Shown here one piece after another: positions 1 through 6,902 of a stretch of DNA of 50,999 nt. The DNA lies in assembly GCA_948530865.1 (NCBI GenBank), contig CAOTKV010000013.1, positions 2,581-53,579 on the forward strand. Reading direction: 5' to 3'. Each line of letters opens with the position of its first letter. Position 1 is the stretch's first letter. The stretch is from an uncultured Clostridia bacterium (GTDB lineage: Bacteria; Bacillota; Clostridia; TANB77; CAG-508). The translations under genes were made by a program, and so were the position numbers. The notes below the pieces were generated by a model. The model ran no database searches, had not been told where the DNA came from, and saw only the letters and a program-made list of their open reading frames with translations.

Positions 1-1739
1 GGAAAGAGATATTTTCAAAACAATGTGAGGGTGCACAGTTACTTGCAATTTTAATACTGTTATTGATGAATATGTGGAAACTATTATTAAAGCATCAAAA
101 TGCTTAAATAGCTTAATTCGTTTATCAAACTGTAATAGTAGTATGAGTTACGACTATAATATAGATTATAATATTATAGATACAGAATTTAATATAAATC
201 AAGAATTACAAAATAAAATAATAGATAAGATAGTAAAAGAATTTAATCAATTATATTATATTGATGAAGATGAGATAAAAGAAGCTTATATTGAAAAAGG
301 AAGCTGTGTACCTCAAGTAATTGAAGTGTTGTATTTATATAAAGAATTTAATTCTACAATATTAAAAGAGTTTATTTATCAAAAAACTGAAGAAATAATG
401 AAGAGCTTTTATGAAAAATCATTTTTTAATTATAATGATTCATTAGTATTATTTGATATGATTGAATTAAATATAGAATTAAATATAGGCAATAAATTTG
501 ATTTAGAAAAGTTTTTAAAAAGATATTTGGAAAATATTAGATTTAGTAGGCAAATATTGTTTTTGAAATGGAATGAAAAACTTTTTCCATTGCAATATAA
601 AATGTTTTTAGAAGAAAAAAAGATAAAACAATTTATTATACAACTTACAATATCTGATGCTGAATATTTTTATGCTGAATTACTTTTTTCTGAAAATAAT
701 GAAAAAGTATATGAAATGATGGATGAGCTTACAAATTATACAATTCCAGAATTATTTGATGAATTTAAAATAAAATACAGAAAATCTATAATCTAACAGG
801 TAATAAATTATTCTTTGCCAAAAAAGAGTGGTTAGATGAACTAAATTATAAATCAGAAGTTAATTATGAGTATAAAAAGAATGTAGAATATAAAAAACGA
901 AAGTTAAATCGTGAAGAAGAATTAAAAACTATACAAAATGAACAATATGAATTAGTAAATAATTATTATGAAAAATTTCCTAAAGATGATGAAATTATGC
1001 AATATTTTTACACTAATTTAGAAAATAAAAATATTTCAGAATTTTTTGATAAGATTATTACATATTTGAAATCAAATTTTAATTATATTAATGATAATAC
1101 AATAAAATCTTTAAAAGAATTGGCATATACTACTTTAAAAGAAGATAGAAAAACAATATGTGAAAGTCAATTTTTAAAATGTATAAATTATGATGAATTG
1201 ATAGAGATGACGCATTAATAAATATAGTTTATGATATTTTTTCAGCAGATTGCTGTGATTTTGAGTGTTTATTTTATAATATTTGTGAAATATATTCACA
1301 AATTAATACAGATAGCTTTAATAATAATTTTTTATTACCTATATTGAAGAAATTTATTAAAGATATAGAAAATAGTAATAAGTCTATTATAGTAGAGAAA
1401 TTTATTGAAAGTGTTGAAGCTTGTATCTGTGTCAGCATTGAGATTGATGAGAAAAATGAAAATTATATTGAACTACATAGTAATGATATAGCAGATGGAA
1501 ATGCAATAATTGCTTTAGAATACTTAGGGTTTGATTATCCAGACTTAATTTATACAGGTAAATAAAATAAAGAGATGATGGAGATTTTTGAGAAGTATTT
1601 TCCAAAGAATGATGAGAACATTTATGAAATCAATTTATCAAAAAATTATGATAAACTACAAGGTTTTGTTAAAGAAATAGGAACATATGATTATATTTTA
1701 AATTTTTATGAATTGATATGTAAAAAATTAAAGAGATAG
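1..1739 (+). pseudogene. Decayed unidentified coding region, several frameshifts
   Basis: Coherent, charged, low-complexity-free protein sequence runs through the whole stretch but changes frame repeatedly. A piece in the frame of position 3 ends near 60 and continues in the frame of 74-796. That frame overlaps another open from 769 to 1218, which overlaps a third open from 1197 to 1565. After an in-frame TAA at 1563-1565 the same frame stays open to the TAG at 1737-1739. None of the internal pieces has a convincing ribosome binding site, and the joined product would exceed 560 residues. I do not recognise the family; the pieces are helical, rich in Asn, Lys, Glu and Tyr, without membrane segments. 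It continues past the left edge. Alternatives are a run of sequencing indels or several tiny genes, both less likely. Confidence 0.65.
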
Positions 1740-1741
1740 AA

Positions 1742-1768
1742 AACCCCCAAAACTGCTAGTTTGGGGTT
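1742..1768 (-). terminator. Intrinsic terminator between convergent units
   Basis: A C-run/A-run arm pairs with AGTTTGGGGTT around a GCT loop, with one bulged A. Read on the minus strand the stem is followed by TTTT, so it best serves the synthetase gene ending at 1772; it may also stop readthrough from the decayed gene. Confidence 0.7.
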
Positions 1769-1771
1769 ATC

Positions 1772-2905
1772 TTATTTCTCAATTTGACCACTTTCTTTTT
1801 CACAATCAACATGACTTTGTAAATCATCAAGAGTATCAGACAAATCATGTATTGTAACAGATTTTTTTGAAGCATCAATAGCACTTACTGAAAAGAATTT
1901 GGAATTTCTTTTTCTATATTTTTGACTCAAATTTTCCATTTCTTCAAAAGTCATTTTATCAAATCTAACTAGTAGTTCATCAATGTTTTTGAATCCAGTA
2001 GGTTGTGTATCTGTTATTTTTTCTTCATCTTGAGAATCACTTAAATAATCAATAGCATTTCTAAAAGATTCAATAAGTTGTTCTATATGTTCAGTAGATA
2101 AATCAAATTCAGTGATTTGTTTAATATTTTCAATTTGTTTTCGAGCAATATATTCTTTAAAAACACTTTCTACTAATGGCATATTTTCATTAATATAGTC
2201 TAAATTTTTTTCTTTATGATTTTCAATTTGTTTTTTTAAAGAAACAATTTTTGCACTTATTTCTTCACGTTTATTTTGGTCAATAGTTGCATTTAAGGCT
2301 CTTTCATACATTTCTATATCAGTTAGATGTTCTATTAATGGAAACATTAATGATTGCATATCGTATTTTTGTTTATTACTTAGATTGTTATTTTTATAAA
2401 TAGAATCATGAGTTGCTTCTTGAGCAATATACATTCCATATGTTTTAACTTGTATTTCAGCAGAAAGATTCTCTAATCCAGAAGGACACCCTTTAGGAAG
2501 AAAATCATCAACATTTATTCCCAAATGAAGACTAGAATAGCCATTGTTTTCGGGTAAACTACCATCAAAATTGTGAGAATATGTTATGTTGGATAAATTT
2601 TCTTCAAGACTGTTTTTAATTAAGCTATAATTATCAGGAAGATCAACAACAATCATAAAAGCAAGTAAATCATAAATTTCACTTGCAGGAATATTCTTTT
2701 TTGCAATTTTTTCAGATGCTGAAGTAGCTTTCTTTATTCTCCCATAAATATTGATATTTTTATCTTGAAATTTGTCAAAAGAGTTATCTTTCAATTTATT
2801 CAATTGGGATTTTATTGAATGAAATACTCCAGAATTTTTAATACTGTTAATTCTATTTGTAATTTTTATTTGTTCATCTTCAATATTTATAGATGTTTCG
2901 CTCAT
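1772..2905 (-). CDS. RelA/SpoT synthetase-domain protein, possible toxSAS
   Basis: 377 residues from an ATG at 2905; a longer frame reaches 2938, but 2905 lies behind GAGGG and just after the upstream stop. The N-terminal ~180 residues resemble the (p)ppGpp synthetase fold: RIKKATSASEKIAKK like the ATP-binding R-x-K...S-x-x-K segment, EIYDLLAFM like the DxYDLxAxR segment, NGYSSLHLGI like the G-loop, and EIQVKTYGMYIAQEA like the EIQxRT helix. The usual Arg of the DxYDLxAxR segment is Met here, so synthesis of alarmones is not certain. The remaining ~190 residues are helical, without recognised ACT/TGS domains. It follows an HD hydrolase gene in the same transcript. Toxic small alarmone synthetases such as FaRel are encoded beside hydrolase antitoxins, which this arrangement mirrors. 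A housekeeping alarmone enzyme is the alternative. Confidence 0.75.
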   Translation of the reverse strand: MSETSINIEDEQIKITNRINSIKNSGVFHSIKSQLNKLKDNSFDKFQDKNINIYGRIKKATSASEKIAKKNIPASEIYDLLAFMIVVDLPDNYSLIKNSLEENLSNITYSHNFDGSLPENNGYSSLHLGINVDDFLPKGCPSGLENLSAEIQVKTYGMYIAQEATHDSIYKNNNLSNKQKYDMQSLMFPLIEHLTDIEMYERALNATIDQNKREEISAKIVSLKKQIENHKEKNLDYINENMPLVESVFKEYIARKQIENIKQITEFDLSTEHIEQLIESFRNAIDYLSDSQDEEKITDTQPTGFKNIDELLVRFDKMTFEEMENLSQKYRKRNSKFFSVSAIDASKKSVTIHDLSDTLDDLQSHVDCEKESGQIEK

Positions 2906-2915
2906 ATCTTTCCCT

Positions 2916-3500
2916 CTAATGCTCAATTTCTTTATCATTTAAAAAATTTTTTATCATATCCATAGTTTCATCTAATTTTTGAGCTAAAATATGCGATTGT
3001 TTTTCTGCATATGGTGTTATTGTTCTTAATGTTTCATCATATTTATATTTTATTTTTCCATAATTTTTTGTTTCTGGATATGTTCTCATATTATGAATTC
3101 TATCAGCTAATTTTATAGAACCAAGCCATGGGAATTTTTCTGATGTAAAAATCTTTTCAGTATAATCATCAAATGGTTGATTTTCTCCTCTTGATAATAA
3201 ATTAACTGCTTCTGCAATATCTTCACCAAATTCATTAGTAATATCTTCAAATGTACAATCTGTATCTTCAATAGTATCATGTAATGCTGCAACAGTTAAA
3301 ACAGTATCAGAAGTTATATTAGCTTCATTAGTTAAAATTTTCATAACCTCATAAATATGTGTAATATATGGGATTTTTTCTCCATCTTTTCCTATTCTAT
3401 ATTGACCAGCTTTAACATGATATTTGTTTGCAAAGTCAATAGCTTTTTTCCACATAGGTTCTTCAATGTCCCATTCGTCATAATTATTCCAATCTTCCAT
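2916..3500 (-). CDS. HD-domain (p)ppGpp hydrolase-like protein
   Basis: 194 residues from the ATG at 3500, which follows AAAGAGGAG; the open frame extends to 3563 but that part carries the promoter. Motifs of RelA/SpoT/MESH1-type hydrolases are clear: a THIYEVM helix, ALHDTIEDTDCTFEDI (HD plus ED metal and catalytic residues), LLSRGE, and KLADRIHNMRT. The length matches a stand-alone small alarmone hydrolase. Its stop at 2916-2918 lies 10 nt before the start of the synthetase-like gene, so the two are probably co-translated. Known hydrolases of this class remove the 3'-pyrophosphate from ppGpp or related alarmones. Inference: it neutralises the product of the partner gene, as ATfaRel-type antitoxins do. 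It could instead simply be the degradative half of a split RelA/SpoT. Confidence 0.85.
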   Translation of the reverse strand: MEDWNNYDEWDIEEPMWKKAIDFANKYHVKAGQYRIGKDGEKIPYITHIYEVMKILTNEANITSDTVLTVAALHDTIEDTDCTFEDITNEFGEDIAEAVNLLSRGENQPFDDYTEKIFTSEKFPWLGSIKLADRIHNMRTYPETKNYGKIKYKYDETLRTITPYAEKQSHILAQKLDETMDMIKNFLNDKEIEH

Positions 3501-3525
3501 AATACTCCTCTTTATTATATATATT

Positions 3526-3554
3526 ATAGTATAAATATATATCAAATTTGTCAA
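3526..3554 (-). promoter_or_regulatory. Promoter of the alarmone gene pair
   Basis: On the minus strand TTGACA (3549-3554) is 17 nt from TACTAT (3526-3531). A second TTGACA lies 9 nt upstream, making a short direct repeat that could be an operator. Confidence 0.6.
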
Positions 3555-3592
3555 CAATGTCAACTGTTTAGAGAGAATAAAAAAATGGGAAT

Positions 3593-3621
3593 TTGTAAAT
3601 TATTTAAGTTTATGATATATT
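3593..3621 (+). promoter_or_regulatory. Promoter of mutT-like gene
   Basis: TTGTAA (3593-3598) and TATATT (3616-3621) are separated by 17 nt, 29 nt before the ATG at 3651. Confidence 0.5.
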
Positions 3622-3650
3622 ATTATATATTTAATGAATAGGGGTTAAAA

Positions 3651-4025
3651 ATGATAGAAGTAGTTGCAGGAATTATATATAAAAATAATAAATTTTTAAT
3701 TGCACAAAGAAACTTAAAAAAGTCTCAAGGAGGTTTTTGGGAGTTCCCTGGAGGAAAAGTTGAAGCAGGTGAGACTTGTGAAGAGGCTTTGAAAAGAGAA
3801 ATAAAAGAAGAATTTGATGCAGATATTGAAGTTAAAGAATATGTTGGTGAAAATATTCATCATTATCCAGAAAAAGATATTAAATTAATTTTTTATAAAG
3901 CTGAATTAATTAGTGAAGAAATTAAGCTTTTGGAACATGAAGATTTTAAATGGATAACAAAACAAGATAAAAATAATTTTGAATTTTCTGGTGCAGATAA
4001 GGCTGTTTTCGAATTTGATATTTAA
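3651..4025 (+). CDS. mutT: MutT-type Nudix hydrolase
   Basis: 124 residues, the usual MutT size. The Nudix box is complete: GGKVEAGE, then REIKEEFDADI, giving G-x5-E-x7-REUxEE; the preceding WEFPGGK is typical of 8-oxo-dGTP diphosphatases. The likely job is hydrolysis of oxidised or non-canonical (d)NTPs to the monophosphate, with Mg2+ held by the Glu residues of the box. The start is supported by an upstream purine stretch and the N-terminal VAGIIYKNNKFLIAQR, which is the first strand pair of the fold. It has its own promoter and is followed immediately by the strong promoter of the trp leader. Substrate specificity cannot be read from sequence. Confidence 0.9.
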   Translation: MIEVVAGIIYKNNKFLIAQRNLKKSQGGFWEFPGGKVEAGETCEEALKREIKEEFDADIEVKEYVGENIHHYPEKDIKLIFYKAELISEEIKLLEHEDFKWITKQDKNNFEFSGADKAVFEFDI

Positions 4026-4028
4026 GTA

Positions 4029-4058
4029 TTGACAATAATTGAAAAATTATCATATAAT
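4029..4058 (+). promoter_or_regulatory. Strong promoter of trp leader/trpB
   Basis: Consensus TTGACA (4029-4034), 18 nt spacer, TATAAT (4053-4058), 30 nt before the leader-peptide ATG. It begins right after the mutT stop codon. Confidence 0.85.
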
Positions 4059-4087
4059 ATATAAAATTTATTTAGGAGACAAATGCC

Positions 4088-4171
4088 ATGAATAATTTTA
4101 AAAATGTTGAATTAAATAATATGTGGCAAGTATGGGCAAAGAATCGCTCATACAGTTTTGTCGTGCTATAA
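4088..4171 (+). CDS. trpL: trp leader peptide
   Basis: A 27-residue reading frame begins at ATG 4088, about 9 nt after AGGAGA. It carries two nearly adjacent Trp codons, TGG at 4124-4126 and 4133-4135, in the segment MWQVW. The second lies inside strand 1 of the downstream attenuator. The frame stops at 4169-4171, just after strand 2. This is the canonical arrangement of ribosome-mediated attenuation: the ribosome stalls on Trp codons when charged tRNA-Trp is scarce. The peptide itself is not expected to have a function. Confidence 0.85.
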   Translation: MNNFKNVELNNMWQVWAKNRSYSFVVL

Positions 4172-4233
4172 ATTTTAAGTATAGAATAGATTTGGCACAT
4201 GTATGAGTGAAAAGCTTATACATGTGCTTTTTT
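4130..4233 (+). promoter_or_regulatory. Tryptophan attenuator (1:2, 2:3, 3:4 hairpins)
   Basis: Strand 1 (4130-4137, GTATGGGC) pairs with strand 2 (4146-4153, GCTCATAC), with one G-U pair. Strand 2 with its flanks (4144-4154) can instead pair with strand 3 (4200-4210) for about 11 bp with one wobble, forming the antiterminator. Strand 3 belongs to the terminator 4195-4233, whose 13-bp stem is GCACATGTATGAG with CTTATACATGTGC, followed by six T. When Trp is plentiful the 1:2 and 3:4 hairpins form and transcription stops before trpB. When the ribosome stalls at the leader Trp codons, 2:3 forms and trpB is read. Confidence 0.85.
4195..4233 (+). terminator. Attenuator terminator upstream of trpB
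   Basis: 13-bp stem (one G-U pair), 7-nt loop, then TTTTTT at 4228-4233; the regulated stop of the trp leader. Confidence 0.9.
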
Positions 4234-4258
4234 GTTGTATTAAAAGGAGGTGGTGCAT

Positions 4259-4381
4259 ATGGAAGTAGAATGGCATTGGAAAAATGAAAAAATAAATTTA
4301 AAGAAAGAAGGAAAAGATTATGAATTATGGAGAATTTGGTGGTCAATATGTGCCACAAGAGTTGAAAGAAAAATTAAATGA
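4259..4381 (+). CDS. Possible Trp-rich small ORF overlapping trpB start
   Basis: A 40-residue frame begins at ATG 4259, 8 nt after the best ribosome binding site of the region (AAAAGGAGG). It has five Trp residues, including W5 and W7, and overlaps the start of trpB by 62 nt in another frame. The last three Trp codons lie in the overlap, where the sequence is also constrained by TrpB. It could be a second translational sensor or a coupling ORF that delivers ribosomes to trpB; it may equally be fortuitous. No similarity is recognised. Confidence 0.4.
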   Translation: MEVEWHWKNEKINLKKEGKDYELWRIWWSICATRVERKIK

Positions 4382-5468
4382 GATTGAAAATGAATTTAAA
4401 AAATCAATAGAGGATAGTAATTTTAATGAAGAGTATATTTATTATTTAAAACAATATGTTGGGAGACCAAGTCCACTATATTTTGCTAAAAATCTTACTG
4501 AATATGCTGGAGGTGCAAAAATTTATTTAAAAAGAGAAGATTTGAACCATACAGGAGCTCATAAAATTAATAATACTATTGGTCAAATTTTACTTGCCAA
4601 AAGAATGAATAAAACTCATATAATTGCAGAAACAGGAGCTGGTCAACATGGGGTAGCAACAGCAACTGTCTGTAGTTTATTTAATATCAAATGTACAATT
4701 TTTATGGGAGCTGAGGATATAAAAAGACAAAAAGTAAATGTTGAAAAAATGAAATTATTAGGTGCAAAAGTAAAAGAAGTAACAAGAGGAGAAGGAACAT
4801 TAAAAGAAGCGGTAGATGAGGCATTTGAATATTTTATCGAACATCAAGATGCGTTTTATTTAATTGGTTCTGCAGTTGGGCCAACTCCATATCCTGAAAT
4901 GGTAAAATATTTTCAAAAAGTAATTGGAGAAGAAGCTAAAAAACAGATATTAGAACAAGAGAAAAAGTTACCTAAAGCTATAATTGCATGTGTTGGTGGT
5001 GGAAGTAATAGTATAGGATTATTTAATGATTTTATAAAAGAGGATGTAGAAATTTTTGGTATTGAAGGTGCAGGAAAAGGTTTAAAAACAGGCAAACATG
5101 CTTCTGCAATATATGATAATAAAGTAGGAATATTACATGGAATGAAAACTTATATAATACAAGATGATGATGGAAATATAAAAGAAGCATATTCGATTTC
5201 AGCAGGACTAGATTATCCAGGAATTGGACCAGAACATGCATATTTGAATGATATAAAACGAGTGAAATATGATAGTGTAACAGATATAGAAGCAGTAAAT
5301 GCATTTAAGATTTTAAGTAGATTAGAAGGAATTATTCCAGCAATAGAAAGTAGTCATGCAATTTCATATGCTTTAAAAATTGCAAAAAATTATAATAAAA
5401 ATGATTCTATAATAGTAAATTTATCTGGTAGAGGAGATAAAGATGTAGAAAGAATTTTAAATTTATAA
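4320..5468 (+). CDS. trpB: Tryptophan synthase beta chain
   Basis: 382 residues, close to the usual ~395. It joins indole to L-serine to make L-tryptophan in the TrpA2B2 complex, using PLP. Visible landmarks: GEFGGQYVPQE at the start, HTGAHKINN with the PLP lysine, ETGAGQHG, GGGSNSIG for phosphate binding, and SGRGDKD at the end. This is the TrpB1 type that normally partners TrpA. The ATG at 4320 follows GAAGGA and gives the family's N terminus. No other trp gene lies nearby, so it is an orphan that may salvage indole or work with a distant TrpA. Transcription is controlled by the Trp attenuator just upstream and ended by a terminator at 5474. Confidence 0.95.
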   Translation: MNYGEFGGQYVPQELKEKLNEIENEFKKSIEDSNFNEEYIYYLKQYVGRPSPLYFAKNLTEYAGGAKIYLKREDLNHTGAHKINNTIGQILLAKRMNKTHIIAETGAGQHGVATATVCSLFNIKCTIFMGAEDIKRQKVNVEKMKLLGAKVKEVTRGEGTLKEAVDEAFEYFIEHQDAFYLIGSAVGPTPYPEMVKYFQKVIGEEAKKQILEQEKKLPKAIIACVGGGSNSIGLFNDFIKEDVEIFGIEGAGKGLKTGKHASAIYDNKVGILHGMKTYIIQDDDGNIKEAYSISAGLDYPGIGPEHAYLNDIKRVKYDSVTDIEAVNAFKILSRLEGIIPAIESSHAISYALKIAKNYNKNDSIIVNLSGRGDKDVERILNL

Positions 5469-5473
5469 ATGCC

Positions 5474-5503
5474 AAAATCCCAGTTCGTGAGAACTGGGAT
5501 TTT
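5474..5503. terminator. Bidirectional terminator after trpB
   Basis: Perfect 13-bp stem AAAATCCCAGTTC / GAACTGGGATTTT with a GTGA loop. It ends trpB and, read the other way, the convergent gene at 5538. Confidence 0.9.
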
Positions 5504-5537
5504 GCTACATGTTTAATTAATCATGCAAGTCTGGAGA

Positions 5538-6173
5538 TTAGTCAATTACATGGGTCTCCATAAATTCGTCACGGCCGACACGGTAGACACCATCGCTTGT
5601 AGCGATCATGAAGTCACCAATCTGCAGCTCTGTGGCCTCAGCGTCTCCATTTTCGTCAGTGTCCATCCATTCATCCACACAGTGGGTGATGCCAGCAGCG
5701 TACAGGTCAGCAGTTACCTCGATACAGATACGGTTTTCGGCAGGGGTCGTGATCAGCAACAGATCTTTCTTCAGATTAGCGAACATGTCCGCCATCATAG
5801 ATTTCTCAGTCTGATCAGCGATGCTGTCGAGAATTCCGCAGAGGTTAATGAGACCAGTAGCAGAGTTGGTACCTACCATCTGGACCTCCTTAGAGCTTGC
5901 CACCTTAGACTGTTTCCAGCAGTAGCAGTCAGGACGACCATTCATGAGTACCTTTCCACCGATAACACGAAGAACTACCTGGAAGATAGCTTCATCGTAA
6001 ATGTTACCAGAGGGCTGCTCTTTTGTGCTTACGCACTGCCGGATCATCATGCCTGCAAGACCAAGGTCGCTCCATTTTGGGAACACAATGTTCTGCATTT
6101 CCAGTTTGGTGCAGCCTTTCATTTCGCCCATATCCATAATCATAGTTGTCATTCTTTTTTTGTTAATTTTCAT
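5538..6173 (-). CDS. Unidentified protein of foreign base composition
   Basis: 211 residues from ATG 6173, which follows AAGGAG at good spacing; the frame runs on upstream without support. The gene is about half G+C by eye, with codons such as CTG, CGG, GAC and GCC, against under a third around it; only its first ~15 codons and its promoter are AT-rich like the host. No signal peptide or membrane segment is seen. The protein is mixed alpha/beta in look, with Met-rich N terminus, a Cys-containing patch (DCYCWKQ), an acidic stretch (DEWMDTDENGDAEATE) and a C-terminal DFMIATSDGVYRVGRDEF. I do not recognise the family. It stands alone between terminator and promoter. The composition points to recent transfer from a higher-GC donor; an assembly chimera is the other explanation. 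Confidence 0.75.
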   Translation of the reverse strand: MKINKKRMTTMIMDMGEMKGCTKLEMQNIVFPKWSDLGLAGMMIRQCVSTKEQPSGNIYDEAIFQVVLRVIGGKVLMNGRPDCYCWKQSKVASSKEVQMVGTNSATGLINLCGILDSIADQTEKSMMADMFANLKKDLLLITTPAENRICIEVTADLYAAGITHCVDEWMDTDENGDAEATELQIGDFMIATSDGVYRVGRDEFMETHVID

Positions 6174-6221
6174 AGTAGATCTCCTTTTCATAAAAAAACA
6201 CATTGGTTTGGATACATAATA

Positions 6222-6250
6222 ATTATACCATAATTATTATAACTAGTCAA
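6222..6250 (-). promoter_or_regulatory. Promoter of the GC-rich gene
   Basis: On the minus strand TTGACT (6245-6250), 17 nt, TATAAT (6222-6227), about 50 nt before the ATG. The promoter is AT-rich and host-like, unlike the gene it serves. Confidence 0.75.
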
Positions 6251-6317
6251 AATATACCTATATTTTTAATTATAAATATGATAAAATAAAATCTAATAAT
6301 AAAAAAGAGGTGCAAAT

Positions 6318-6872
6318 ATGTTAAGAAAAGAAATTGAAAAATATAAACCATGTAATGAGCAAGAAGAGAATGATAAGAAAGTAATGTTAAAATGTATTGA
6401 TTCATGCAATGATGTATTAACAAGAGAAAATGAAGTTTTTCATTTTACTGCTTCAAACTGGATAGTTAATAAACAAAGAACAAAAATATTGATGATATAT
6501 CACAATATTTATAATTCATGGGCATGGACAGGAGGACATGCAGATGGAAATGAGAATCTAGTAGAAGTGGCATTAAAAGAAGCAGAAGAAGAAACTGGAC
6601 TTAAAAATTTGAAAGTTTTGAGTGATGGAATATATTCTTTAGAAATTGTAACAGTAAATGGACATGTTAAAAGAGGAAAATATGTATCATCACACTTACA
6701 TTATGATTGTTGTTTTTTATTAGAAGCAGATGAAAATGATCCAATAAGAATAAAAGAAGATGAGAATAAAGGGGTTAAATGGGTAAATATAGAAGATGTA
6801 TGTAAAATAGTAAGTGAGCCTGTTATGATTCCAGTATACACAAAGCTGAATGAAAAATTAAAAGGATATTAG
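6318..6872 (+). CDS. Nudix hydrolase
   Basis: 184 residues. The Nudix box reads GGHADGNENLVEVALKEAEE followed by ETGL, with the G-x5-E-x7-xE-x-x-EE-x-G spacing and Lys in place of the usual Arg. It is longer than MutT, with an N-terminal ~55-residue helical part and a conserved-looking HFTASNWIVNKQRTKILMI strand region, a layout shared with Nudix proteins that act on nucleoside diphosphate derivatives. Mg2+-dependent hydrolysis of a diphosphate linkage is expected; the substrate is unknown. The start follows AAGAGGTG. Its end abuts a shared terminator with the convergent oxidoreductase gene. Confidence 0.85.
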   Translation: MLRKEIEKYKPCNEQEENDKKVMLKCIDSCNDVLTRENEVFHFTASNWIVNKQRTKILMIYHNIYNSWAWTGGHADGNENLVEVALKEAEEETGLKNLKVLSDGIYSLEIVTVNGHVKRGKYVSSHLHYDCCFLLEADENDPIRIKEDENKGVKWVNIEDVCKIVSEPVMIPVYTKLNEKLKGY

Positions 6873-6874
6873 AA

Positions 6875-6902
6875 AAAATGAGCCTAATTTAAGGCTCATT
6901 TT
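6875..6902. terminator. Bidirectional terminator
   Basis: Stem AAAATGAGCCT / AGGCTCATTTT around AATTTA, between convergent genes; it includes the last codons of the minus-strand gene. Confidence 0.85.

Noticed and set aside
3357..3641. 94-residue plus-strand frame opposite the hydrolase
   Set aside because: Shadow of the HD hydrolase gene, which has clear family motifs.
4060..4320. T-box riboswitch or TRAP site upstream of trpB
   Set aside because: No T-box antiterminator consensus or run of spaced GAG/UAG triplets; the leader peptide and three alternative hairpins explain the region.
5523..6233. Long plus-strand open frames opposite the GC-rich gene
   Set aside because: They lack ribosome binding sites, and the minus-strand frame has promoter, SD, start and terminator; high G+C simply removes stops from other frames.
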